Below the pieces are notes generated by a model. It ran no database searches. It was not told the DNA's origin and saw only the letters and a program-made list of their open reading frames with translations. From Treponema sp. UBA6988 (lineage in GTDB: Bacteria; Spirochaetota; Spirochaetia; Treponematales; Treponemataceae), in contig DJYC01000003.1 in assembly GCA_002448445.1 (NCBI GenBank), positions 316-64,315 of the forward strand: 64,000 nt of DNA, in the 5' to 3' direction. Shown in pieces: positions 27,123-35,855 of this stretch (position 1 is its first letter; each line of letters opens with the position of its first letter). Position numbers and translations under genes: made by a program.

Positions 27123-28448
27123 ATGAAATACTTAGAAAAAGACTTAAAAAACTTCTACATACTTTGGAGCTCTCAAAGTGTGTCTCAACTCGGAAGCGCA
27201 ATGACGGCTTTTGCCCTGACGCTTTGGCTGTATGAAAAGACAGGTTCTGCGCTTAGCACTGCGGCTTTAACAATCTGCACCTATGCCCCCTATGTTCTTA
27301 TGAGCATTTTTGCAGGAGCCATTTCCGACAAGTTCGACAAAAAGAAAACCATGCTCACTTGCGATAGTTTTGCCGCACTCTGCACTGTTATTGTTTTTGT
27401 GCTCTACAAGACAAAACTGCTTTCTGTGTGGCATTTGTATGCAGTAAATGTGCTTTCTGGACTTATGAATACTGTTCAGCAGCCGGCATCGGAAGTTGCC
27501 TACACGCTCATAACTCCCAAAAGGTTCTACCAGAAAACAAGCGGGCTCCAGTCTTTGTCGCGTTCAATCATTTCTATCGGGAACCCCTTGCTTGCATCTG
27601 CATTGTATGGGCTTGCAGGGCTTGACCTTGTGATTGCGCTGGACTTGCTTTCGTTTGCAATTGCATTTGTGGCACTGGCATTTTTTGTAAGGCTTGAAAA
27701 ATTTTTTTCAAAGGCAAACGCTAAAGAAAATGTGCTTAAGCTTGCAAAAGATGGCTTGCGTTTCCTAAAGGAAAATCCAATTCCCCTTCACATAATTCTT
27801 TTTATGTCCGGGGTGAATCTGATTGCATCTGCCTTTAACGCAACCCTGCCCGCGGAAATTATTCCCCGCGCTGGTAATGCGGTGCTTGGACTTGTAACTT
27901 CATGCTCTGGCATTGCAATGGCGGTTGGAAGCCTTATTGCGACTGTCATGCCAAAACCCAAGGACAGGGTAAGGGTTATTTTTCTTTCCATGCTATTTTC
28001 TCTTGGAACAGAAAATTTCCTTCTTGCCTTTTCGCGAAGTCCCATCGTATGGTGCGCGGCTCAAATTTTGGGCTGGATTTTTGTTCCTGTGATGGGGGCA
28101 AATCAAAACGTCATCATGCGCAATGTGATTCCTGTGGACTTGCAGGGGCGGGTCTACGCTTGTAGAAACACCTTGCAGTTCTTTACAATTCCAATTGGAC
28201 TTGCACTTGGCGGATTCATGGTGGATAAAGTCTGTGAACCCTTTATGAGCGCAAATTCTTCCAACAGAATTCTTTCGTTGCTTTTTGGAAGCGGAAAAGG
28301 ATCTGGTGCGGCTTTGATGATGTTCATTCTTGGCCTTGCAGGTACAAGCTATTGCCTTGTCTCATGGGCCAATCTGAAAAAATACAAGTATTCAGAAAGT
28401 GATGAAGATAAGGGTGAAGACAAAATAGAAGAAGCTAAGGTCTTGTAA
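27123..28448 (+). CDS. MFS transporter, macrolide-efflux (MFS_3) type
   Basis: 441 residues with about twelve membrane segments. The first is FYILWSSQSVSQLGSAMTAF, and the loop 2-3 motif reads GAISDKFDKKKTML, as in MefA-like and enterobactin-exporter-like MFS proteins. It is probably a proton-driven drug exporter in the inner membrane. AGAGGAG lies 8 bases before the ATG. The upstream leader peptide and terminator-like hairpin suggest induction by ribosome stalling, which would point to an antibiotic acting on the ribosome. Substrate unproven. Confidence 0.87.
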   Translation: MKYLEKDLKNFYILWSSQSVSQLGSAMTAFALTLWLYEKTGSALSTAALTICTYAPYVLMSIFAGAISDKFDKKKTMLTCDSFAALCTVIVFVLYKTKLLSVWHLYAVNVLSGLMNTVQQPASEVAYTLITPKRFYQKTSGLQSLSRSIISIGNPLLASALYGLAGLDLVIALDLLSFAIAFVALAFFVRLEKFFSKANAKENVLKLAKDGLRFLKENPIPLHIILFMSGVNLIASAFNATLPAEIIPRAGNAVLGLVTSCSGIAMAVGSLIATVMPKPKDRVRVIFLSMLFSLGTENFLLAFSRSPIVWCAAQILGWIFVPVMGANQNVIMRNVIPVDLQGRVYACRNTLQFFTIPIGLALGGFMVDKVCEPFMSANSSNRILSLLFGSGKGSGAALMMFILGLAGTSYCLVSWANLKKYKYSESDEDKGEDKIEEAKVL

Positions 28449-28452
28449 AAAA

Positions 28453-28494
28453 GAGGGCAAACTCGAAGCATATAAGGGCTTTGGGTTTGCTTTC
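28453..28494 (+). other. Long hairpin after the MFS gene
   Basis: GAGGGCAAACTCGAAGC (28453-28469) pairs GCTTTGGGTTTGCTTTC (28478-28494): 17 bp with four wobbles and an 8-base loop. On the plus strand the tail is TTAAAAAA, not a good T-run; on the minus strand a T-run follows. It probably ends or protects the MFS transcript. Confidence 0.6.
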
Positions 28495-28584
28495 TTAAAA
28501 AATCGTCATTTAGAAAAGCCTTTAATTTTTTTTACATTTAGAGTATTCTAAAAACAATCTAAGGAGACAATGCCATTAACTTTG

Positions 28585-28651
28585 TGTCATTCTGAGCTTG
28601 ACTCAGAATCTCAGATTACGATAGAGATGCCGAAACTAGTTCGGTATGACA
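28585..28651. repeat. Small double-hairpin repeat (TGTCATTCTGAG type)
   Basis: The element starts TGTCAT and ends ATGACA, a 6-bp terminal inverted repeat. Inside are ATTCTGAG / CTCAGAAT around CTTGA, and CCGAA / TTCGG around ACTAG. Short elements beginning TGTCATTCTGAG are widespread in unrelated bacterial genomes, where they behave like REP or MITE sequences. It lies between the MFS and hydrolase genes. Confidence 0.7.
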
Positions 28652-28688
28652 GTGCGTTATGTTGATATGGCACTGGGAAGGAGAATGT

Positions 28689-29165
28689 ATGGAAAACAAA
28701 AAAGCTCTTGTAGTCATAGACTTGCAAAATGACATTACAAAGCACTACAAGGATATAATTGCTAATGTTAATACTGCAATAGATTGGGCTAAGTCAGAAG
28801 GAATGCAGGTTGTGTATATTACGCACCACAACAGGATTCCCTTCATTCACGCTTTTATAGCCGGGACAAAAGGAGCAGAACTTGTTCCAGAAATGAAAAT
28901 CGTTTCGGATAATATTTTTGCAAAAGAAAAGGGTAATGCACTTACAAGCAAGGATTTTGCCGCATTCATCAAAGACAATAGCCTAAAGGAATTTTATGTA
29001 GCCGGAGCAGATGCCACTGCCTGCGTAAAAGCCACTTGCGTTAATATGAAAAAATCATCTTATGCCGTTCATGTTATTTCTGATTGCGTTACAAGTTACA
29101 ATCTTAAAAAACTGGATAAAATGTTTTCTTACTATAAGAAAAAAGGCTGCGAAGTAAAAATCTAA
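28689..29165 (+). CDS. Isochorismatase-like cysteine hydrolase
   Basis: 158 residues. The catalytic Asp is in LVVIDLQNDI, the Lys is probably in the KGNALTSKDF region, and the nucleophile Cys is in GADATACVKATCVNMKK. The family includes nicotinamidases, isochorismatases and N-carbamoyl hydrolases. AAGGAG fits the ATG at 28689; an upstream in-frame start is less likely. It is followed by a GNAT gene 22 bases away. Confidence 0.87.
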   Translation: MENKKALVVIDLQNDITKHYKDIIANVNTAIDWAKSEGMQVVYITHHNRIPFIHAFIAGTKGAELVPEMKIVSDNIFAKEKGNALTSKDFAAFIKDNSLKEFYVAGADATACVKATCVNMKKSSYAVHVISDCVTSYNLKKLDKMFSYYKKKGCEVKI

Positions 29166-29187
29166 CAGACTACATGGCTGGTGAAAA

Positions 29188-29649
29188 ATGATTGTAAGAA
29201 AAGCTACCTTGGCCGATGTTTCTAGTTTAAAACCACTCTACCTTGAGCTTGAAAAAGATGCGGTAAAATTCCAGCCGGAGCATTTTGTGATTGGTAACCG
29301 TGACGAAGTTTTTTTTGAAGGAATCATCAAAAGTCAAAATCAGGATATTTTGCTTGCTGAACTTGAAGGGCAAGTTGTTGGTTTTGCTCATGTGATGATT
29401 TTGGAACAAAAAAGAATTCCTTGCTTAAAGGCCGAGAGGGTTATTTATCTTCAGGATTTGGATGTTTCAGAAAAATTCAGAAGCAGGGGAATTGGAGCCA
29501 AACTGATAGAAGCCTGCAAGGAATATGGAAAAAGTCATGGCGCGGATTTTATGAGGACACAAGTCTTCCCCCAGAATGTAAGGGGGATGAGTTTTTATGA
29601 ACGCCAAGGTTTTTCTGAAAAGATGAAGACAATAGAAACCTATCTGTAA
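29188..29649 (+). CDS. GNAT family N-acetyltransferase
   Basis: 153 residues. The motif A reads DVSEKFRSRGIGAKLIEACK, preceded by the strand VIYLQDLDV, and the end is MSFYERQGFSEKMKTIE. Single-domain GNAT of unknown substrate, probably cotranscribed with the upstream cysteine hydrolase. Confidence 0.87.
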   Translation: MIVRKATLADVSSLKPLYLELEKDAVKFQPEHFVIGNRDEVFFEGIIKSQNQDILLAELEGQVVGFAHVMILEQKRIPCLKAERVIYLQDLDVSEKFRSRGIGAKLIEACKEYGKSHGADFMRTQVFPQNVRGMSFYERQGFSEKMKTIETYL

Positions 29650-29657
29650 TAAAATAA

Positions 29658-31736
29658 TTACAGCTGGAACTGGTTTATCTGTTCTCCTATTCCGTCGATT
29701 GCATCTTTTAGCTTAGACGAAATGCTTACGAGTTCGCTTCCTGTTTCGTTGATTTTGCGTGCACCGTTTGCCATGTTGTCCATGCTGCGGTTCATGTTTA
29801 CGGATGATTCCTGCAATTGGTGTACGGCCTGGAGAATCATCTGGTTGCCGTCCCGCATTTCGGCAGATGAGCTTTTTACTTCGCTTGTCGTGTCGTTCAT
29901 GTCGTGAAGGGATTCGATTATCTGCTTGGAGCCAATCTTTTGTTCTTCCATTGCAGCCTTGATTTGGCGCACCAGCTGATCCGTCTCCTTGATTTTTGAC
30001 GATACGGAGTTGAATGCATCGCTTGATTCAAGGGATGCGGCTACAACTTCTTCTATGGATTCCTGTATGTTCACGAGCTGGTTTCCGATAGTCTTTGACT
30101 GCTCACTTGAGGTTTCGCTAAGCTTTCGGATTTCATCTGCAACAACGCTGAATCCCTTTCCTGCATCTCCTGCATGGGCAGCTTCGATTGCGGCATTCAT
30201 GGCAAGAAGGTTCGTCTGTTCTGCTATGGCAGAAATAGCAGCGTTTGCTTCTTGCAATAGTTGGGACTGGGTTTCAATTTGGGTGATGCGGTCATTTACG
30301 GCCTGTTGCTTTTCCGCTCCTGTCTGCGTGTCTTTTTGGAGTGACTCAAATGACTGGGCCATTTTTTCCACGCTTGATGTTACGGACGTTATGTTTCCTA
30401 TCATCTCTTCTACGGCGGCACTGGCTTCTGAAACCCCTGCGGCCTGTCCTGCTATCATTGTTTCTAGGGACTTTATGTTGGATGCAATCTGGTTTACGGC
30501 ACCCGCAGTTTCTTCAACGTCATTTCCTTGGTTCTCTATTTGCGACGTTACGCTTGAGATGTCGTTCAGAATTTGCCCTATGGCGTTTGAGGTGTCTTCC
30601 GTACTTGCCCCAAGATCTTCACCTGCATAAGAAAGTACATTCTTGGATCTTTTTAGCTCAACCATTATGTCCCTTAGCTTTTCTGTAAAGCGGTTGAATC
30701 CGTTTGAAATTTCACCTATCTCGTCATTCATGTTGTAGTCAAGTCGGTTTGACAAGTCTGCATTTCCGCTTGAGATTTCTGTCATGGCCGTGGCAATTTT
30801 TTTGAGTGGATGGGAAATTCTTATTGCAACAAAGAAGGAGCTTGCCAAGGCTACCACAAGAACTCCTAGTGACAGCAAAATTAGCGTGTTCATATTGTGG
30901 TTTATTTCTTTGTAGAGTTCTTTGAGAGGGCCTATTGTTATCAAGGTCCATCCGCAGAGATTGGGCATCTTTCTTGCGGCAAAATATTGGTCGGAATTCT
31001 TTAGGTTCAAGTATGGGGCGTCGTCTGGAATTTCTGTTGCTAAGTCGGAAAATCCGTACTCGGTATAGAAATTGTCCTTGGCAACTTTTGAAGTGTCAGG
31101 ATTGGTAACGTATACTCCGTTTTCATCTACCATGAATGCCTGTCCGCTTGGCGTAAGCTGTACTCCCTCTACAAGGGACACAACTTCATCCAAGATAAGG
31201 TCAACACCAACAAGGCCTGCAAATTCTCCCCTTTTGTTCTTAAAGGTTCTTGAAAGGGTTACGACTATTCCTTTTGACTGCTCGTCTATGTAAGGGTTTG
31301 AGAATACTGTCCTGCCCATGTTGTTTTTTGCGTTTATGTACCAGGAGCGGCTGGATTCATCAAAGTCGGATGGCGCTATCCAGTGTATGTTTGTGTAGGT
31401 GAATCCTCCCTTGCAAGTTGGGGTTGCGCTGGAGACATAAATCATGGAGTATTCAGGAATTCCTGCTGCCTGCGCTATAAGGAATTCCTCTATTGGTTCC
31501 CTTGAATATTCATCCAAATTTTCCATATATGATATGACGGTTTCTATTGTTCTCTGGGGTTTTTCAAGAAAATTCGCTATCTGTCCGTTTACGTTTTCGA
31601 CTTGCAACTTGGTGACTTCGCTTATCTGTTTTTTGAGGGATGCCTTGTGGGAAATAAAAATAGGAATAATCAGTACAAGTATTGCAAAGAGCGTGAGGGC
31701 TGCTTGGCTTAGCATGAGTTGGCGGCGAATTCTCAT
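29658..31736 (-). CDS. Methyl-accepting chemotaxis protein, dCache sensor
   Basis: 692 residues. TM1 is about residues 8-29, a periplasmic dCache sensor spans ~35-280, TM2 ~283-306, then HAMP and a long signalling coiled coil. The tip AIAEQTNLLAMNAAIEAAHA, which binds CheA/CheW, is intact. In the sensor, Arg130, Trp132, Tyr133, Tyr149, Asp151 and Asp179 match the amino-acid-binding signature of dCache receptors, with Phe125 in place of the usual Tyr. There is no CheR pentapeptide at the C-terminus. The start at 31736 (MRIRRQLMLS) follows GGAGACAAAAT. Divergent from the ABC exporter. Confidence 0.92.
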   Translation of the reverse strand: MRIRRQLMLSQAALTLFAILVLIIPIFISHKASLKKQISEVTKLQVENVNGQIANFLEKPQRTIETVISYMENLDEYSREPIEEFLIAQAAGIPEYSMIYVSSATPTCKGGFTYTNIHWIAPSDFDESSRSWYINAKNNMGRTVFSNPYIDEQSKGIVVTLSRTFKNKRGEFAGLVGVDLILDEVVSLVEGVQLTPSGQAFMVDENGVYVTNPDTSKVAKDNFYTEYGFSDLATEIPDDAPYLNLKNSDQYFAARKMPNLCGWTLITIGPLKELYKEINHNMNTLILLSLGVLVVALASSFFVAIRISHPLKKIATAMTEISSGNADLSNRLDYNMNDEIGEISNGFNRFTEKLRDIMVELKRSKNVLSYAGEDLGASTEDTSNAIGQILNDISSVTSQIENQGNDVEETAGAVNQIASNIKSLETMIAGQAAGVSEASAAVEEMIGNITSVTSSVEKMAQSFESLQKDTQTGAEKQQAVNDRITQIETQSQLLQEANAAISAIAEQTNLLAMNAAIEAAHAGDAGKGFSVVADEIRKLSETSSEQSKTIGNQLVNIQESIEEVVAASLESSDAFNSVSSKIKETDQLVRQIKAAMEEQKIGSKQIIESLHDMNDTTSEVKSSSAEMRDGNQMILQAVHQLQESSVNMNRSMDNMANGARKINETGSELVSISSKLKDAIDGIGEQINQFQL

Positions 31737-31852
31737 ATTTTGTCTCCATTTTTGCAAATTAAGTCTACATGCTTCTATTGTACTATAACATTCTGGAAAA
31801 GCAACTACAAAAAAGGGTAGTTTTTGAAAAAAAAGTTTGATATATTTGAATA

Positions 31853-33586
31853 ATGAATTATAATGACAAGCCACTTAAGGTTTTTTTTAGCTATTACAGA
31901 CCACACCTGGATCTTTTTGTTGCCGACATGATATGTGCTTTTTTTATTGCCGTAATCGATGTCTCCTTCCCCTTCGTAACAAGGCATCTTTTAAATACCC
32001 TCATTCCTAAGGGCGCCATGAGGCTTTTCTTTTGTATGATAGCCTTTATGCTTGCTGTATATTGCATACGCTGGGTTTGCGTTTGGTTTGTAAATTACTG
32101 GGGCCACGTTTTTGGCGTAAAAGTAGAGACGGATATGCGGCGCGATGTTTTTTCCAAACTGGAGAAACAAAGCTTTTCTTTTTTTGACACCCATCTTACA
32201 GGCCACCTGATGAGCCGGGTTACAACCGATCTTTTTGAAGTTACCGAACTTGCCCATCACGGCCCGGAAGACATAATGACTTCTTTGCTTACCCTTTTGG
32301 GAAGCTTTTTCATTCTTCTTAGAATCCGCTGGGAACTGGCATTTGTTGTCTTTGCCTTTTTGCCCCTTGTTATTTTTATTGCTATTAGAAACAGAAAAAG
32401 GCTTTCGGAAAGTTCAAGGCTTGTAAAAGAGAAAACCGCAGTCATAAATGGGGCCTTGGAAAATTCGCTTACGGGAATTCGTGTTACACAGGGCTTTACG
32501 GCGGAATCACTTGAAGTGGAAAAATTTGCCCAAAGCAATATAACTTATAAGGAAAGCAAAAAAGACTTTTACAAGGTAATGTCTACTTTTCATGCAAACG
32601 TAGATTTTTTTATGGCTCTGCTTTCGCTTTTGGTAGTTGCACTGGGCGGATATTTTATTATGCAGAAAAAAATGACTCTTCCCGATTTGATTGCTGCAAA
32701 TCTCTTTGTTGCAACTTTTACAAATCCAGTAAGAAAACTTGTTAATTTTAGCGTTGAGCAATTTTCTACCGGAATGGCTGGCTTTAACCGTTTCCTGGAA
32801 ATCATGAGGACAGACACTTCCATAAAAGAGGCTGATGATGCTGTGGAACTTTTGAGTGCCAGGGGAAACATAAGCTTTAAGAACGTATGCTTTTCTTACA
32901 ATGAAAAAACAAGTGTCCTGGAAAACATCAATCTGGAAATAAAGGCTGGTGAACATTTTGCCTTTGTTGGCGAAAGCGGTGGCGGCAAGACTACCATTTG
33001 CAACTTGATTCCCCGCTTTTACGAAGTTACGGGCGGTTCTATTTCTCTTGACGGAATTGATCTAAAAAGAATAAAGCTTGAAAATTTGCGCAGGCAGATT
33101 GGCCTTGTCCAACAGGATGTGTTTTTGTTTGCAGGGACAATAAAAGAAAATATTGCTTACGGAAAACCCAATGCCACTGATGATGAAATAATTACTGCTG
33201 CAAAACGCGCGGAGATTCACGATGACATAATGAAAATGCCCGAAGGTTACGATAGCCTTGTGGGAGAGCGGGGGCTAAAACTTTCTGGCGGTCAGAAGCA
33301 AAGAATTTCAATTGCTCGCTGCTTCCTAAAGAATCCTCCAATTCTGATTCTTGACGAAGCTACAAGCGCCTTGGATTCGGCTACAGAGCTTAAAATCCAA
33401 AACGCTTTTGATGAGCTTTCAAAGGGAAGGACAACACTTGTGATTGCGCACAGGCTTTCCACAATAAAAAATGCCGACAAGATTGCGGTGGTTGAAGGTA
33501 AGAACATCACTGAATGTGGAAGCCATCATGAGCTTATTTCTTTGGGAGGAAAATACGCATCCCTGTGGAAGAACCAAAGTGTCTAG
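31853..33586 (+). CDS. ABC exporter, fused membrane and ATPase domains
   Basis: 577 residues. Residues 1-300 form a six-helix transmembrane domain and 335-577 the ATPase. Walker A is GESGGGKTT (from 373), the signature LSGGQKQR (from 477) and Walker B ILILDEAT (from 497), so all ATPase motifs are complete. Half-transporters like this dimerise to export lipids, peptides or drugs. It is alone, so a homodimer is likely. No ribosome-binding site is visible before the ATG. Confidence 0.92.
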   Translation: MNYNDKPLKVFFSYYRPHLDLFVADMICAFFIAVIDVSFPFVTRHLLNTLIPKGAMRLFFCMIAFMLAVYCIRWVCVWFVNYWGHVFGVKVETDMRRDVFSKLEKQSFSFFDTHLTGHLMSRVTTDLFEVTELAHHGPEDIMTSLLTLLGSFFILLRIRWELAFVVFAFLPLVIFIAIRNRKRLSESSRLVKEKTAVINGALENSLTGIRVTQGFTAESLEVEKFAQSNITYKESKKDFYKVMSTFHANVDFFMALLSLLVVALGGYFIMQKKMTLPDLIAANLFVATFTNPVRKLVNFSVEQFSTGMAGFNRFLEIMRTDTSIKEADDAVELLSARGNISFKNVCFSYNEKTSVLENINLEIKAGEHFAFVGESGGGKTTICNLIPRFYEVTGGSISLDGIDLKRIKLENLRRQIGLVQQDVFLFAGTIKENIAYGKPNATDDEIITAAKRAEIHDDIMKMPEGYDSLVGERGLKLSGGQKQRISIARCFLKNPPILILDEATSALDSATELKIQNAFDELSKGRTTLVIAHRLSTIKNADKIAVVEGKNITECGSHHELISLGGKYASLWKNQSV

Positions 33587-33593
33587 TCCTTTT

Positions 33594-34133
33594 TTACAGC
33601 AATGATTTGATGCATTCCTCAACTTTACTGATGTCTGCCGTTGGCTCAAACCTTGCAACCACATTCCCGGAACGGACAACTATGAATTTTGTAAAGTTCC
33701 ATTTGATATCCGGCTTTTTTGCCCACTCAGGATCTGCTTCGGAAAACATTTTTTCAAGCAGGGGCTTGTACTGGTGTTCATCAAAACCTTCAAAACCCTT
33801 TTGTGACTTTAGGTAAGTGTAAAGGGGGAGTTCGTTTGCTCCGTTTACGTCTGATTTTTTCATCTGCTCAAAAGTTGTGTTGTAATGAATAGAACAAAAC
33901 TCGTGGATTTCATCATCGGTACCTGGTGCCTGTCCTCCAAACTGGTTGCATGGAATGTCCAGAATTTCAAGTCCCTTTTCGTGGTAGTCCTTGTAGAGCT
34001 TTTCTATTGGTGCGTATTGTGGTGTAAAGCCGCATCCTGTTGCTGTGTTAACAATAAGGATAACCTTGCCTTTGTACTGGGAAAGTTTAACTGTTTGACC
34101 CTTTCCTGTAGTCAATTCGTAATCGTAAATCAT
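33594..34133 (-). CDS. Glutathione/thioredoxin peroxidase (BsaA type)
   Basis: 179 residues. The catalytic Cys34 is in TGCGFTPQY; the Gln is in PCNQFGGQ and the Trp in KWNFTKF, completing the family tetrad. Bacterial members mostly use thioredoxin to reduce peroxides. The usual A-S-K before the Cys is T-G here. Last gene of the OhrR-flavodoxin-peroxidase operon, 8 bases after flavodoxin, and convergent with the ABC exporter. Confidence 0.93.
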   Translation of the reverse strand: MIYDYELTTGKGQTVKLSQYKGKVILIVNTATGCGFTPQYAPIEKLYKDYHEKGLEILDIPCNQFGGQAPGTDDEIHEFCSIHYNTTFEQMKKSDVNGANELPLYTYLKSQKGFEGFDEHQYKPLLEKMFSEADPEWAKKPDIKWNFTKFIVVRSGNVVARFEPTADISKVEECIKSLL

Positions 34134-34141
34134 TTTTCCTC

Positions 34142-34549
34142 CTATTTGTATTGCCTTGCAAATTCGGCAATTGCTTTTAAGTCATCTTCATTTGGCCTTC
34201 CTTTGTGGAGCCATTTGAATTCTCCCTTGCAGTGGAATTCCTTTTCGTCCATAGGAATACCCACTTTGCTTGCTTCTGCCTTAACCTTTTTGTAGGTTGA
34301 ATTTAGCATTGCCGCTGAACCAAAGTTCACGATTTTTCCAACCTTGCTTTTGTCCAGCGATTTTATGAATGCCTTTACTTCCGGGTCAATGTCAAAGGCA
34401 TAGTAAGAATTTCCAAGAAAGAGAATGTCCGTGGCTTCTGTTACTGGCTCGCTTAAAGGCAAGGCCTCTACACCCAGTTCTTGGGCAATAGCTTCTGCAA
34501 GCTTTTTTGTGTTTCCCGTCTTTGTGTAGAATCTAACGGCAAATTTCAC
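34142..34549 (-). CDS. Flavodoxin-like protein
   Basis: 135 residues. The FMN phosphate loop YTKTGNTKKLAEAIA is at the N-terminus, and GNSYYAF fits the second flavin-contact loop. Short-chain flavodoxins carry electrons. Its place between an OhrR-type repressor and a peroxidase suggests it supplies reducing power or helps in peroxide stress. Confidence 0.88.
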   Translation of the reverse strand: MKFAVRFYTKTGNTKKLAEAIAQELGVEALPLSEPVTEATDILFLGNSYYAFDIDPEVKAFIKSLDKSKVGKIVNFGSAAMLNSTYKKVKAEASKVGIPMDEKEFHCKGEFKWLHKGRPNEDDLKAIAEFARQYK

Positions 34550-34558
34550 TTTAACCTC

Positions 34559-34999
34559 CTATTCGTTTTCTTCTTCAAGAAATTTGTACAGCAGCTCGTA
34601 GAGTTTAGTGGCATCTTCTTTGCTGAGAGACTTGATTGTTTTTGCTATCTTTGCAGGAATGTCCTTGCACTTTTTTTTGAGGGCATTCCCTTTTGCAGTG
34701 ATGTTTAAGACTGTAATGCGCTCATCTTCTTTTGAGCGTTCCCTTGTAATGTATCCGTCCTTTTCAAAACGCTTTAATAGGGGAGTGAGTGTTCCTGCAT
34801 CCAGGTGAAGGGTTGAACCTAGCTGTCCTACGTTGACGCTCTCTTTTTCCCAGAGGACCATAAGCACTACGTATTGCGTGTAGGTTAGCCCCAGAGGTTT
34901 TAAATATGGAGTGTAGGCGCTTACAATTTTGCGTCCACAGGCATAGAGCGGAAAACACAATTGGTTTTTGAGCAGTAGCTGTTCGTATTCCTGTGCCAT
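34559..34999 (-). CDS. OhrR-type MarR family repressor
   Basis: 146 residues with the MarR winged helix (NVGQLGSTLHLDAGTLTPLL and KRFEKDGYITRERSKEDERI). Cys15 in KNQLCFPLYACGR sits where OhrR carries its peroxide-sensing cysteine, so it probably senses organic hydroperoxides. First gene of its operon, directly under a consensus promoter with inverted repeats, consistent with autorepression. Confidence 0.9.
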   Translation of the reverse strand: MAQEYEQLLLKNQLCFPLYACGRKIVSAYTPYLKPLGLTYTQYVVLMVLWEKESVNVGQLGSTLHLDAGTLTPLLKRFEKDGYITRERSKEDERITVLNITAKGNALKKKCKDIPAKIAKTIKSLSKEDATKLYELLYKFLEEENE

Positions 35000-35059
35000 T
35001 ATATTTGACCCCTTGTATATATTTTACTACATTATATCTGGTCAAATATAATTTGTCAA
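35000..35059 (-). promoter_or_regulatory. Consensus promoter and operator of the OhrR operon
   Basis: On the minus strand a perfect TTGACA (35054-35059) and perfect TATAAT (35031-35036) are 17 bases apart. GGTCAAATATA (35040-35050) fills the spacer and its inverted copy TATATTTGACC (35000-35010) touches the start codon, an 11-bp perfect inverted repeat 29 bases apart. A repressor bound at both halves would block polymerase and the ribosome-binding region. Confidence 0.8.
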
Positions 35060-35069
35060 CACATTTTTT

Positions 35070-35741
35070 TTATTTTGTGAGTCCGCCGTGGAAGTAGCAT
35101 TCGTAAACTTTTTCTCCACGGCAGAATATTTCTTCGTAGCCCTGGAACCAGGAAAAGTTTCCGTTAACGCTGCTCTTATAAAGGTACTCTCCGTCCTGAT
35201 AGTATTCTGGCCCACGGTAGGGCATCTTTTTGTCTGCGTGCCTTAGGGCATCTTTTAGGAAGTTTCCGCTAAAATCCTTGCCAAGAACGCGCCCCATGTA
35301 ATTCATGGCGTAGAGAGATTTTCCTCCTTTCCAAACAGCTTCTTCCCCCGCAAACTGCTCACCGCCAACATAAGTGTCGTGGTAAACATAATCACCGTTT
35401 TGGTAGCGGAAGTCGTGGGAGTCAAGCCGGGTGGACTGCACTTCGTTCATAAAGGCGGCGTAAGTGTTCACGTTGGCTTCTAGCCTGAATTCTATAAGCT
35501 CATTAAGGTCTGCGTCTTTTCCCGGGACAATATTCATCATGCATTCACCGTCGCGCACAAGGTAGTCCACCGTAACATTCATCAGGTCGCTGATTTGTAT
35601 CAGGTTTGAAATGTCCGGGTAAGCCTGTCCCGATTCCCATTTTGCTACGGCCTGCCTGGACACGTTCAGTTTTTCTGCAAGGGCATCCTGCGTCATTCCC
35701 TTGTTCTTTCTTAATACTACAAGTTTTTCAGAGAAAATCAT
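35070..35741 (-). CDS. XRE-type HTH regulator with DUF5680-like domain
   Basis: 223 residues. The N-terminal HTH reads MTQDALAEKLNVSRQAVAKW with the common SGQAYPD following. The C-terminal ~140 residues (aromatic-rich, YHDTYVGGEQFAGEE, YRGPEYYQDGEYLYK) resemble the DUF5680 domain, which probably binds a ligand or partner. The target is unknown. Confidence 0.85.
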   Translation of the reverse strand: MIFSEKLVVLRKNKGMTQDALAEKLNVSRQAVAKWESGQAYPDISNLIQISDLMNVTVDYLVRDGECMMNIVPGKDADLNELIEFRLEANVNTYAAFMNEVQSTRLDSHDFRYQNGDYVYHDTYVGGEQFAGEEAVWKGGKSLYAMNYMGRVLGKDFSGNFLKDALRHADKKMPYRGPEYYQDGEYLYKSSVNGNFSWFQGYEEIFCRGEKVYECYFHGGLTK

Positions 35742-35855
35742 TTTTACCTCCAGATAAGTTCATGATAGCACATCAGCCCATTTTGTATAACCAACTGCCG
35801 CTTGCTTTTTTGTTACTTTTTGTTGCGAAGAATATATCTGCAAAGGCAATTTGTC

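Noticed and set aside
28453..28494. Classical rho-independent terminator for the MFS gene
   Set aside because: The stem is strong but no T-run follows on the plus strand, so it is listed only as a hairpin.
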